This document shows positions 25,676 through 39,109 of a stretch of 64,000 nucleotides of DNA, in pieces. This DNA comes from Litomosoides sigmodontis (lineage: Eukaryota; Nematoda; Chromadorea; Rhabditida; Onchocercidae), in assembly GCA_963070105.1 (NCBI GenBank), contig OY718803.1, positions 10,211,823 to 10,275,822 of the forward strand. The letters are read 5' to 3'. The notes beneath the pieces were generated by a model. It did no database searches, had not been told where the DNA came from, and saw only the letters and a list, made by a program, of their open reading frames with translations. A program made the translations under genes and the position numbers. Position 1 is the first letter of the stretch; every line of letters starts with the position of its first letter.

Positions 25676-28600
25676 TTCAGCCGCGTCACCTCTCTCCCAC
25701 TCACAGCATAATATTGATCAGTGTGAGCTTCAGCGACACATGTCATTGACGAAAACAGGTTCAGCGTAAATAACTGACGCATAACGCTAGCAAGTGCAAC
25801 GTGGTGCGTCGTTATTTAGTTGTGGCGTAACGTGCTGGTTGTGCAAAAGTAAACAGATCCTTGGCAGCCGATCAAACCTCTCTTCCAACGTGTCACATGC
25901 TTTTGCGTATTTTTCCCCCCTCATTCATTCATTCATTCCGTCACAGTGATGGTTTACTGATCGTTTTACGTCGGTGGCTTTTTGCTTTTGCGGAAAAGTT
26001 ACTCGTTGTATTGGTGTTTGTTAATTAATTATTTTAATGAACATTATTTACATTGTTTTTATTTGTTGCATATGTAAATAAACATGCTTGTCTCCATTGT
26101 GTAGCAATTATCTAAGCTATTCCTTGAAGAGATAAGATACTAATTAATTATTCTCTTTAATGTTTTTTTTTCCATTTCATCTTGCCTCATGCATAAATTT
26201 CTTTGCTAATTTCATTTTTTTTTTGATTTTGTTCGAAAATTTCATAAATTAATTTTATCAAACGATCACACTTCCTACTCATCATACTTTCAATTGTATT
26301 TTAAATTTCAAAAAAAAGGGGAGGGGGGGTGAGAAATTTATTTCAAATAGATGTGGGCAAAATTAGTTTGAGAAATGCAAGTAAGGCTATTCTAAAAAAC
26401 AATTTTGATCGATCTTTGATTTCAATTTAGTAATTTCGTAATTGTGTAGCGATGTGTACGAATTGGCTTATTTACAATTTCACTCACATATTTCTAATAA
26501 TATTGAAGTATTTGGGGAAAAAAGACTGCTATAGTAAACAGGAAGAAGTGAAGGGATGATAATTTCAACCACAAACACTGTAATTAATTAATAGTCGTAC
26601 TTGACAACAGCATGATGAAAGAGTAGATGAAAAGAGGAGAGCGATTACAGGTATAACTCCGAGGTCGTTTTAACTCTAGCAGGTATCATTGAATTGTGCT
26701 TAGAAGCAATTTTTTTTTTATTGCTACTTCACAAATTTAAGAAATTTTACAAACATTAATTAGTGTAAAAGTGAACCGACGTTAAACCTCTCTGCTGCTT
26801 GCTGTTATCACTGTTTGTTCTTTTCAATGGAAAAACTAAATTAATTTTTATATTCTTTAACTTTTTGCTAAATTGTTGTTTTCTAATTTTATAATTTCAT
26901 TTCATTTATTGTTCCGCTAACTTCATGTAAAGTTTATCAGGCAGAGTATTTCCTGTTTCCGTTTTCATTTTTTTTTTTACTTCAATTAAGTTTTATTTCG
27001 AAATTTTTGAAGGAGAAAATAACGGAGAAAAATGTCATCAAATCTTTCACAAAAAAAAAGAGAATTTGTGAATTTATTTTTATAACTGAACAGAGCGAAG
27101 AAAAAAGTGGGGAAAAATTTCCAAAAGCGTATTTCAATTCTACTGCAATTTGTTTTAGAAGTGAACTTTTCCTCTTTTTCTTACTGAGAATGCTAAGTTT
27201 CTTTCTTATTTCTTCTAATTTTCATCATCTCTTAAATTTAACTCTGTAGTGTTTCCCTTCCTTCATTTAATGTTTATCTGAAATCTACACTAATCTAAAT
27301 CCATTCTATTCTTTAATTCAAGTATCTTTTGCACCTTCAACATTTATCAGAAATTTCAATTAATTTTCGTCGATAACTGCTTTCCTGGCCTTCTCTTCCC
27401 TTTACATCACTAACGCTTATAAACATTTGACACGATAACTGGTCATTGATAGTAGTATTCTCTTCTAATTCGGTTTATTTTACATACATGCACCTAATCA
27501 ACAGAGTAATCGCAATGGTGGATGATTTCGGATTTTTGTGAGGATGTGGCTGAAGGGTGTTTTCAATCGAAATTACAAATTTTGATTTTGGCTTAGGCAG
27601 AGTGTCGGAATTTATAAATAGTTTTGAAGTTTGCAGTGCTTCTCGCTAAGATTGTAGCATTTGAGGAAAGTTTTAGGAAAAAAAATAAATGAAAATTTAA
27701 ATAAGCTAGTCGGCTATTGATTTTTGTCTTTCTGTTTCAATATGTTTTTTTTGGAGTTAACTTCACAGCTTTTCTCAACATTTCATTTCACTGTTCCTTT
27801 GCAAACATTTTGAGTTAAATTGAGGGAAGGCGCAACCTAATGACATAAAAATTTGAATTTCCTTCTTACTAAATTCCAGGAAATAATAGCTACTCAACTC
27901 GCATCTCTTATACTTCGTTCAGTACCATTTCTATCAAGCATAATCAAAGTTGAAATTACCATATTATCACGAGCAGTGTGGTAAACGATATCCATCATAC
28001 TTATTGATAAACATCGCTCAGTGATAGGAATTTTATCATTGAGTGATATGTGTAGTCTATAAATGATAGTCAAATTATCACATGTCGTTGGGAATATTTT
28101 AGGAATTAAATTTTCAATTAACTTGATAACTTTGATTATATATGCTTAAATTAATATGCAATTTTTATCTGTCTGGCTTCAAACTTTGAACTTTAGTTAT
28201 TGAAAGTTTAATCTAGCTCTTTTGCTCTTTTATTTTGCTAATTTATAAAGTTTTTAAATCATCCACTTATTGAAATTTATCTCCTTGAAAGGATAGGAAT
28301 GCGTGTAATGCGTAGCGACAAGCTTTTACTAATGTGAAATAAGATGGAAAGAAACAAAAAAAAAAAGAAGAGAGATGGGAAAAATTCGAATGTTAGGAAA
28401 TACTTTACTCCTAAGGAGACAGTCAATATGCAATGTGTCCAGCATGATGGAGCAAAGAAGCCAATAAAGTATTGGTATTTTTTTTTGTTAGAAGTAAATA
28501 AAAATATTAAATAAGGAATTTTTGCAGTGAATGATAGGTTTTGCAGCAGACGGAGGGAGAAAGAAATCCATCATTTGATTAAAATTTGTGAGCGAAGAAT

Positions 28601-30064
28601 GCTACCAATTGCAATTGTTAGCAACGAAAAGAAGAAGAAACAATTTCGAGTAAATTTAAATTTAATTTTAGCAGTAAAACTGTGAGCTACTCGAAACATG
28701 CCAGACATTTTAATGATAAATTGTTGTTGCTGAAATAAAATGCAAAAAAAAAAGAAGAGCAAACAAGATATCAGAAGATATATGGAATGTTGTTGATTGT
28801 CGTAAATTTCGTACTATGAGTTATAGTGATGTGGACCGATGAATGGTGTGCTGTATGGTAATGATTGGTTCATTTTAAACTTTTTTTTTTTTGGTTCTAA
28901 GAGAAGAAAGAGGAAAGGATGCAAAGGCATTCTTAATCTTCTCATCTAACCTTCAATTAGGAAAATTTATCATGAGCAAAGAGGGGAAGGAAAAATTTTT
29001 AGAATCCATCTATGGTGAAATTACGTCAGGGAAAAGTGAAAAAATTCACCATTTCTTCCCTATCCATCATCCTGGATGGTCTTTCGCAGCCGTCGAGACT
29101 ATAGGAATTAGTAGTAGGAGAAGAAGAAGAAGAAGAACGTGTCTTTTCATTTTCAATGCGGAAAAAAAAACGCAGGATGAGCAGAAGGAAAAAGGTATTT
29201 GAAGAAGCTATAAATAAGTGGAATTTTAAATGGAAGAAAAAAATTGGAAAATGAAGACTGGAAAGCAAGCATAAGAATGACGATAATCGAACTGAGGTGA
29301 AGTATTGAATGAATTTTAAATTTGCCTTCTCTGCTTTCCTCAATTTTTTGGTTGATGAAACAAACTTGCTTAGACTTTTATTTTACACTCATGTAAATTT
29401 ACAAAAGATGCGCATAAAAATTATCGAGTGGAATATAGAAGGGGAAAGCTAGCAGATAGCAGATTTTTTTTTTGCTCATTTTAAATTTTCATTAATTTGA
29501 AGATAATCTGAAATTGGTGAAATGAAGAAGCGGATTGCTTAGCAGTGCTACTGAAAAGTTAATTGAAATGAATTAATTGAATTAATTAGATGATACAGAT
29601 AAAATAATCTGAGATGGAATAAATTGTCGTGTTAAAAGAATCTACACCTAGTAAATATTGGAGAAAAATTGTTTCACGCAATATTTCAAGTAATACTTTT
29701 CTTTGAGTTACTAAAAATTGTTTCCAATTAAATGCTATCTCATTTGCACATAATGAACAAGTACTTACTTAACATACTTTACGTTCAAAATCAATGAATT
29801 CAGTGATAACGGCAATTGTACAACAAGCAGAATAAAACAAAATTCTTTTCAGTTATTGATTTCAATGAAAAATTTTACAAAAAACTACACATAGATGATA
29901 TATTTCAATTCTTCCTTTTTTTTTGGACTACTAGGAGGGAAATTATTTCCACATAAATACTTTTTTTATAATATTTATTCTTGAAAAAAAAAATTGATTT
30001 TCAACAGTAGACTAAATTATAAAATACTTTCATCTTCTCTCTCTCTCCTTTTTTCTCTTCCTTC

Positions 30065-30065
30065 C

Positions 30066-30100
<35 letters not shown>

Positions 30101-30101
30101 T
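30065..30101 (+). repeat. (CT)n microsatellite
   Basis: CT run with one CC interruption near its start, in a longer pyrimidine-rich stretch. Confidence 0.9.
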
Positions 30102-33100
30102 GTCCCTTATGTGCATCTCTTCTTGCAATAAAACATTGATAACATATTTGTTTTCTCGTTTAGCATCTATCTATCACGATAAAATACTTTTGGGATATTT
30201 TCAAATAGTATTTAAGGCCTAATCGTTAGTAGCAATATTCAATGCTTCTGCTTCTAGCTTTTTCGTTTTTTTTTTTCATTTCCACTTACCACTTTCCGCT
30301 GTGGTATTCCTAATGGACGATTGAATGAAATTCATGAAGGCTTTTTTTTTTGCACGGAAACTTAGAAATAGTAGGTGTGGGATTGGTGCAGAGATGTGAG
30401 ACTTCCTTTTTATTTATTTATTTGTTATTTTAAAATTATAACCGACCAGCATTTTGTGGTAAATTTGATTGGATGAGTAAAGTTCAGAAAATCGTGAAAC
30501 TTACAAAAACATTTTGCATAAATTTTTTCACCAATCAACATATATGTTTAATAATTTCAAAAAGTATAAATTGACAGGTATTTGTCTTCCAGCAAATCAA
30601 ATTGACGATATATTACATGAACTTTTATCGCTTTATAATTTTTATACTTTTAAAATTTAATTTTTTACAACCTTTATGCTTTTATATTTAGCTTTATTGG
30701 TTTAAGCACAGTAGATTCAATTTTGTTCAGTTTTATAGCTAAAACGATCAAATTTAACCGTTTAATTGAGACAAATCAATTATTAGTGAATTTTAAATTC
30801 ATATTAATTAATAAAAAGAGATTCGCAAACAATTTCAAAAAATTAGTTTCATGCATTGTCTAACTCATCATTCGTTCATTTAACATTTCCAAAAGTGCAT
30901 TTTCCATTTCTCTTCCCCCCCTCTCTCTCTCTCTCTCTTTCTCTTGCAGAATAGCACCTAAAGCTGTGGGCAGTAATCGAAATTAAAGCATGCTATACTT
31001 GATATGTTAATGTTGAAATTATGAAGCACATTAGAGGGAAATCTATAGCTGCCTATGTGCTAGTATCATTTCAAAAGCTTAGCTTTCAATGCAAATCATT
31101 GAATTGGACTTTTCATTGCTCTCCTAGGAGCCGTGCTACTTCTACTACTGTCGTCTGTTCACGTACGTTGCAACACATTTTGTTGTGTTTCGTTTCTAGA
31201 AAATTATACGTTGAAATAAATTGTGAAATTTGTCAAAAAGTGAGAAATTAGAAATGATTTGGATGTAAGTGAGCAAGCAATATTGCTTTACGTCGTTCTT
31301 TAATTCTAAATTAATATCATCAAATTGATAATTTAGCGAAGAATTTATCACTGAAATGCAACAAGCGCATTTTATTTGCATGTATTTAGCTAACTATCAA
31401 TTTGATCGCTTTCATTTGATATTCACACGGCCGAATTCACATTTCAAAAGTTATTAAAAATTATGCGAACGAAAAGGTTCGCAAGATAATTCATTACTTT
31501 CCTAGGATACTCCAATATTTTTCATAGCATTTTATCAATTGTTTAATCTATCAGAAAAAGTTTATTTCAATTACGTTTGACTTAGAACTGATTGATGATG
31601 TCATTAATAAAATGCCAATATAAAAATTTGTAAGGCAATTTTGCTTCGATATAAACACTATTGCTGCAAAATATCGATGATATTTTGGGATTTCAAGATT
31701 AAAATTAAAAATTTTTCAAAAAAAAATAAAATTTGAAAATTGTCATATTTTTGGATTGATATCTTTACATGAACAATTTTTGAAAGTGCAAATTATTTTC
31801 TAAGAATGATAATTGTCTTGAAATATTTTAAATTATTACATTGAAGTTGAAGTGGAAATATCTTAAAATATATTTTACTGAAATATATTGAAGGAAGCAA
31901 GCAAGAAAAGCAAAGATTTGGCTATTCGTAAGAGACGAAAGCAAAAAATAGCATTCTCAACTTTTTACTTTCACAAAAAAATTTCTTAAAAAAGATGAAT
32001 TTCTTAAAAAAAGGGGATGGATTTTCAAATTTGGGACTTTCAACTTATCTATCAGTTTCAATTATTTATCAATACCGCTAATATCGTACTGATAATGCTG
32101 TATGGAAGTTTTAAACAACGTACTTATCACATCGCTCAAACAAATCATTACCGTTCAACTTAATCGACCATTTCTATACTTCAATTTAATAATTTTTGGT
32201 TTCCAACAAAAATTCTCTCAGCCATTACACACAGACAAATAGCAATAATTACCTTATCTTTTGTTATGCAAATTTAATTAGCAAATCAATTTGTGTAAAA
32301 TTTGCTAACTTCTTAATCTAGCATCTACTTAAGCTTAGCCCTTCTACCTTTAGCAGATGTTTGTACAATTAAGCGAAGTGGCAATTATTAATAAATGCCT
32401 ACAATAAGTTGTAATGAGCCGTTTGCATTGTAACACTTTTCATACGAACGTTTTCTAATCTTTTCAATTTTTCTTTTCAAATAATTTAAAATTTCCTCTA
32501 AAATTTCACATATTAATTAAACAGGAAGAGGAAAAAAGAGGAGAAAGAGAGAAAAAGATGGGAAATAAAAAAAGTTGAAGAAGAGGCAATTACGGATATT
32601 CTTGCATTGTTTTCGTTATTTCCAAAATTTATTTCTTCCAAACAATTAGTTGACTGATATTTCAACGTTGATATTTGCCTACTGCATTATCTACCTGTGG
32701 CAGTGAATTGTGCGCTATGAATTTATTTAATTCTTAAATTTATTACTGCTAACCGAAATATTTTCGAAGGAAAACACTTCACTCTAATTAATTAATTATT
32801 ATTTTTTTTACCTATAATTGTCCCACTTAACCATCATACATTTTTTGGCATTTTAAACCAGTCTATCACCTTAATTCATTGGCATTTTAAAAACACGATT
32901 ATTTCCGGTTACATGCAGCTGTGAAACCTAGCTGTTGCATACACTTTACTGAATCGACTTTAGATAAACAGTGAAATTTAAAATTTTATTTGCTGATATT
33001 TTAATTTTAGCTAAATTTATTAGCATTTTCTAAACGAGAAATTATCGTTGCTAACCTACAATCATGCGAGTGAATCGAATGCTGTGTGCATCTTCACATT

Positions 33101-35314
33101 TGTTGTTAGCAACAGATGGCCTAATTGCTAATAAATAAGCTTTTTGTTGGTAGCATTTTTCTCTGCAAAAAACTATCCCTCTCACTCATTCGTTTATTTC
33201 AACGTGGGTAGTTCACGCTTAGACTAACCTTAGCGTAATCTTACCTCGCTGAATTCCAAAGCAACCCAAGCCTAGCACATGACAATTCTTTTGTTTGAAA
33301 TTTGAGCTATCGAGCTTTTTCTTTTACATTGAAATGAGAAGCAGAGAGTGATTTCATTGGATATCAATTTCACATTCCAGCAGCGCTCAGCTTGCTTAAT
33401 TTTAGTAAATTTCAAAAAACTTTCATTTTTAACTAATCGAACGTGAAACTATTCCGGCATATAATTACAATTGAAAAAACTTTCTTTTCTTGCTTTCTTC
33501 TGCACTTAATAGCAATTATCATTATTGTTGCAACCTTTTTCTTTTTTTTTTTCTTTCAAAAAACAGCAAGTTAAGAAATTGATTTATCGGCTATTTTGCT
33601 TATTGAAAACAACAAATTTTTATATGAAATTTCGAATAGCATATATTTAGAATGTGTAACGGCGAAATTAAACTACCCGTTGGTTTTGTCATTTCTAGCT
33701 TTGTCATCTCTCTCGTAACGGCGGCTATTCTTGTTTTATCATCGCAAGCTATTATCGCCGTGTATGTTTTGCAACTAAATAAAATGAAATATTTGTTCAA
33801 ATTTCTCTCCTCCCACTACTAGATGTTTCGTAATGAAATTACTTTGGTTCTGTTTTTTTTTTCAAATAAATGAAAGTATTTTGCAGTTAATGCATAAATA
33901 AATCTGTTCTTTTGGAGTATTCGCATTACTAGCCAATATTGCTTGGTCTATCGCTTAGCACAAAGAAAGAAAACTTAATGAAATTTTTTAACGCACCATC
34001 AAGATTGAAGGAATTTAAAGAAATGATATTTCTAGAAAACGATGATATTAAAATCCTTTTTTTCTTATAATTTGCTAGATCAATTTTTCATTTCTCGCAT
34101 TTGCATACATAATTTATTCATTTCACTAGGCTAAGATATACGTGTTACATTAATGCTAGTCCAAAGTTTAAATAAAATTGATAGCTTGATTAATTTCAGA
34201 GGAAGTGCTGAAAAAGCGGGGTGACTAATATCTGAGCTTTGGCATGAAAAGAAGTTACCACTTTGTGGGTGACGAGAATACCGAAACTGGTCAATCCTTC
34301 GTTATACGGTTAGCTTACAGTTTCTTACGCATGCAAACTGTGTGATAGATTGTCAGCTATCTTTTTCAAAAAAAAATTATTGAACCGACCATATTTCGCT
34401 TACCAACGAAGAGATAAATATTCATTTATTAATTTGAATTCCACAAAATATCGCTGTTTGCAAAAGATGCAATGATATTATTAGCAAGACTTTTGAAAAT
34501 TTTCAACGGCATTCGGAATTTTTTTTTAACACTCTTTTGTTACATTTTCTCCTCACATTTTTGAAATTGTTAGAAGACATGCTAAATGATCGTCGAAGAC
34601 TATTTTATTTTTCAAAATTCAAACAAAAAAATTCAATTCATTTACAAATACTTTAAAATGTCTTTTGCACAAAATTTTGCAAAAACGTCGAACAGAAGTC
34701 GTTCGTTTTTGTTTTTCCCTTCACATCTTCCTACTGTCATTCAATTTAACATGAAAGTTTGCTAACAAATATGGAATTTTTACTTTTTACTTACAAAGAT
34801 TTTCACCGCATTTTTAGTTCAGTGAACTTCGACCTGTTCAACAAACGCTACACTATTAGTGTCAATTACATCATCTCTCAACCTCTCACACTTCAACACT
34901 CGGTGAAATTTCTCAGTCAAAAGAACTGTTCTATTTCTCGCAAACTACAATGCTTAAATGCTAAAGTGACGTTGAGGTAGCGAAGAGGACGGAAATAAAG
35001 CTTATCAGTTAAAGTGAGCATTGAAATGCGAGACTATTCAATTTCAAAAACAAATCGTTGCGATAGTTCCATTCATCGAAAACTTCTTTTTTTTTTAGTA
35101 ATCGTAAAATTTGATGACAACATTGGTGTTGTATTCCTATTTTCTTCCTAAAATATCAATTATCATAGATCATCTCAGTCAACCGATTGAACAACTGCTA
35201 GTGCTACTACGTGTGATAGCAAATACACTCATCGCACACTTCTAGCATAAAATATTTGCATAAATTATGTTTGACAAAAACGAAAGAGAAAAACAATTCG
35301 TATATCACGTAATA

Positions 35315-35364
35315 TAAGTGGTACGCGTAACACGTGCAGTAAGTGGTACGTGTAACACGTCGAG
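35315..35364 (+). repeat. 25-bp tandem duplication with CACGTG-like motifs
   Basis: Two adjacent copies, 35315-35339 and 35340-35364, start with TAAGTGGTACGYGTAACACGT and differ at only a few bases. The first holds a perfect CACGTG E-box, and both hold GTAACACGT. Confidence 0.8.
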
Positions 35365-35496
35365 AGGAAGCATAACACTGACTTCATCATTCTATTTTAC
35401 ATATAATTTTAACAGGAAGAAAGGAGAAACGCATATATTCCTCAATTTCTTCTCCTTTCCCCTCCACTTTTCACTTCCTCTTTTTTTCGGAGGAAA

Positions 35497-35552
35497 AAAC
35501 AAGCAATCACAGCGGCCGGATGAAGGCATCCGGCCGCTGTGATTGCTTGTTT
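35497..35552 (+). repeat. Perfect 26-bp hairpin with 4-base loop
   Basis: The arms 35497-35522 and 35527-35552 are exact reverse complements, with loop AAGG. The inner part is GC-rich (AGCGGCCGGATG) in a very AT-rich setting. Weak complementarity continues outside the perfect stem (GGAGGA versus TCCTCC). It could be a small-RNA precursor, a remnant of a mobile element, or a cloning or assembly fold-back. No further evidence separates these. Confidence 0.9.
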
Positions 35553-35835
35553 CAAACTTTCGTCCTCCTCTTTTCCATCTTCCGCAACTGAGAAATTTCC
35601 CTTCTGATGTTTGAGTGTTTTAGCGCTTATCCAATTCCGCCTTATTCATTACTTATTTCCATCTCGTACGGAACATTTTGTCCATCTCAGTCTTTCAAAC
35701 AATCATCGAAATTTCCTCAATTTAAAAAGGGAGAAAAAGAGGCAGAAAACGAGGACAAAATGAAGGTATATCGCAACGTGGGTATACCGCTGCTATTTCC
35801 ATCAAATTGTTTCTGAAATATCAATACATGTATAC

Positions 35836-35921
35836 CTGTGTGTGTATGCGAGTGTGCGTCTGTGCGAGTGTGTGTGCGTGTGTGTGTGTGCGTGTGTGCG
35901 TGCGTGTGTGTGCGTGTGCGT
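35836..35921 (+). repeat. Imperfect (TG)n / TGCG microsatellite
   Basis: A TG-rich run with frequent GCG and GAG interruptions, likely a decayed TG array. Confidence 0.85.
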
Positions 35922-37037
35922 TTTCCATATATATATTGACATACGTGTGCGCATTAATTAATCCTATCCGTAGGTCTCTCCCCATCGGCACATTGATTTA
36001 TGGTTTATGATACATCCTGGTTGCTATTGTAAGAATAGGTAGTGAATTGTTAGGTAGAGAGATGCGTATTGCGTCAAACAAGAAACTGTTCCTTTTTCCA
36101 ACCTTTTTTTTTCTCGTAATTTTAGCTTAAGCAAGCATTAAACGCATTATTAAAATGATTTACAAAAAAATTACACTTTTAGCTTAAGATGGAAAGTGTG
36201 ATTTTTTTTTTCTTCTAATACAAAAGTAATTAAAAGTATTTTTTGGGAAAAGGAGCAGTGAAGGCAGTTAATTATTTCCATCAAATTATGCCAGCAACAT
36301 TGATGGCGTACCATCAGAGTATTTAATCATTTCTGCTGAAAATTTTGATATTGAAATATTTCGAATTGGTATTGATTAATAGCAATCAACAATTTACTGT
36401 TTGTTATTTTATTTGGATTTTCTTTTGGGGAAAAAAGAATTTGTAAAAAAAAAAACGAAAAACTATTTTGGTAAGTTATTTTTTTTTCTTTCTTTTTGCA
36501 TTTATTTTTCCTAACATTTTGATATTTTCTTCCTTGTATGATTGGAAGTAACGAGAGCAATGGTACGAACGATTAAAATGTTATTTATTATTTTCTGTTC
36601 TTTCTAGCACTTTTCCCAAAAAACAAAAAATGACTTTTTTTTTTAAAAAAAAAAAGAATCTTGAAAGCAAAAAAATGCTACTAAAAGTGCTATTTTATGC
36701 AGTAATGCTTGAATTTTACTGTCTTCCTAAAACTACCGCTAAAGCTTAGCTAATCTCACGTAATGCATGTCACTCGTTATCATTATCATTAACCGTAAGT
36801 AGTAGCATTGGTTACGGGAATGATTAGTGATAGGCAGACGAGGATTGATAATAATGATAATGCTGTATGCAATAAGCAAAACACATTCAACAACACCTCA
36901 CTTCCATCTGTTTAAAAAAAAAAGCCGAAAATTTTCACTTTATTGAACACAGCGCCGCACCACACAATCTCATAAAACGAATTCCTAACTTCCTTCTTGC
37001 TGCTAATTACTCATTTACTGTATTGTATTGCATATAG

Positions 37038-37063
37038 TAGTAACTAGTAGTAGTAGTAGTAGT
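37038..37063 (+). repeat. (TAG)n short microsatellite
   Basis: About eight TAG units with one AAC interruption. Confidence 0.8.
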
Positions 37064-38451
37064 AATAGTATTATTTCTTCTTTCACATAATTTTAGCTAT
37101 TTATAAAAAATTACTAATTCTACGGGAGAAAATTTCCACCATTTTAATGAAATATTTTCATAAAGTTATTTGATGTTTTTTTTTTCTCTTTTATAAGATT
37201 TTATCGGTTATTTTTTTTCTCCAAATTCTTGCGCTTTGCACAGAACAACAAAGTTACCGTGTTTTAGTGGTATGCCTTGCTGTTGCTGTTTCATTTCAAT
37301 TTGATATGATTTGCTTAGGTTGCTGTGAATAATTGAATGCAAAATATTTTCAACATCAATTCAAATATATTAACTTATCCGTGAAAAACTTTCCAAAATG
37401 TTTGTGCAATAGTGTTAATCAACTACTCCTAGGAGATCATTAACAGAAATCTTATCATCGAAGAGGTGAATTAATTAATCAACAAACATTTCAACAATGA
37501 AATAAATCTGAAATATGCTAATTTCTCTCATAACACCATCTGTAACTAAGCTATCCATTCGAATGCAATCACTGCAACATTTTATCCAAAATCGTTATTC
37601 GTTACACAAAAAAAAAATTGAAGATGATTTTCCAAATTTATCCTAAATTCGTTATCATAAATCATACGACTGAAGTCATTCTTTTTAATATTACCGCTAT
37701 TTTCTAATCCTGTTATATACAAATTTAGTTGTACGGCAAATTTTTGAAAATTAAACTGCCATTAATGTATCGGGAAATCTCATTACCATAAAAATGAATT
37801 AATTATCAAATTAAAAATGCATTTGCATTGATCAAATTTATTATTACAATTACCTGAATTTCGCCGTCATCTGTTGTCATCGCTTATCTTTTAATACTTT
37901 ATCTTATTTGAAATTATATTAATTATGAATGACTTATGATACCTATCATTATATTTCATTTTGTGCAATCATTTTTTTTCCAAAAATGGCAACTAAATAA
38001 AATGGAGCTATTTCAAAATAGACGAATAAGTCGTTCGAGAGAAAAAATGTTTGCTGATTCATAGGAATTTTAAGATAAAAAGTTAATTGCTCGCTGAGAT
38101 ATCAATCACTATGCTCGTCAATGTGGCAACAGAGAAATCTCTGTTGAGAAATTTGTTCGTTTTTTCCACATTCTTAAAAGATTCATCACTGAGTCTATCA
38201 CTAAATGCTTCATTTATCGTTTCATCCATTAGTGATAAACTAAAAGTGAAGAGTTTCTCAGATCGACGAATAATTTAATTAATGTTTGATAGAAAATTTT
38301 AGCACTGTTTTACTGATCAGAGTTGCAAAATGTCATCTGTTATTATTGATTGCTTTTGCTTCCTTTTTTGTTATTTTACATAAAATACTTTCTTCCCTCC
38401 TTTTTTTCAATTAAAATTTTTCAAATTCTTCAATTAATTAAACTAGTTGTT

Positions 38452-38475
38452 TGTGTGTGTGTGTGTGTGTGTGTG
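38452..38475 (+). repeat. (TG)12 microsatellite
   Basis: Uninterrupted TG run. Confidence 0.95.
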
Positions 38476-38997
38476 TTTTTCCATCACTATTTTCTGATCA
38501 CTTTATCTTCCTCTCGTTACTTTTTTGATGAAACAAATACATTCTGTAACATTGTATACGTTATATCTTAAGTGTTTAATTAAAATAAAAATTTTTTGCT
38601 AGGAAATTATTTATCAAATAGTTTAAGAGAAAAAGGTCTCATACTATTTCAAAGTTTAAAATTTTCACAAAGGTTTATGCTATCTTATATTTTAACTTCA
38701 TGAAAATCATCACTTCCTCTGTTATTTCATTTCATCAAAAATTGGGATTTGGAAATATACAGTAATTGAATAATTTAAAATACACGTAAAGTTATTTTAA
38801 CCTATAACATTATTTGAAATTAAAAAAAAATTGCAAAGATGACAATGTGGAAACATGAAAGCGAAACGTTGATGGGATATTAGGCTATGAAATTTCGAAA
38901 TTTTGTTAAAATTAAAAATTTTTCCGTTTTTATGGTTTCCATTCATTAGTTTCTCCTGTGTGCTTAAATGCATTAAAGTTAAATTTCATATAAAACG

Positions 38998-39109
<112 letters not shown>

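Noticed and set aside
25447..25782. Frames encoding Val-Cys repeats at this site and at 38979-39203
   Set aside because: They are translations of (CA)n microsatellites with no other support.
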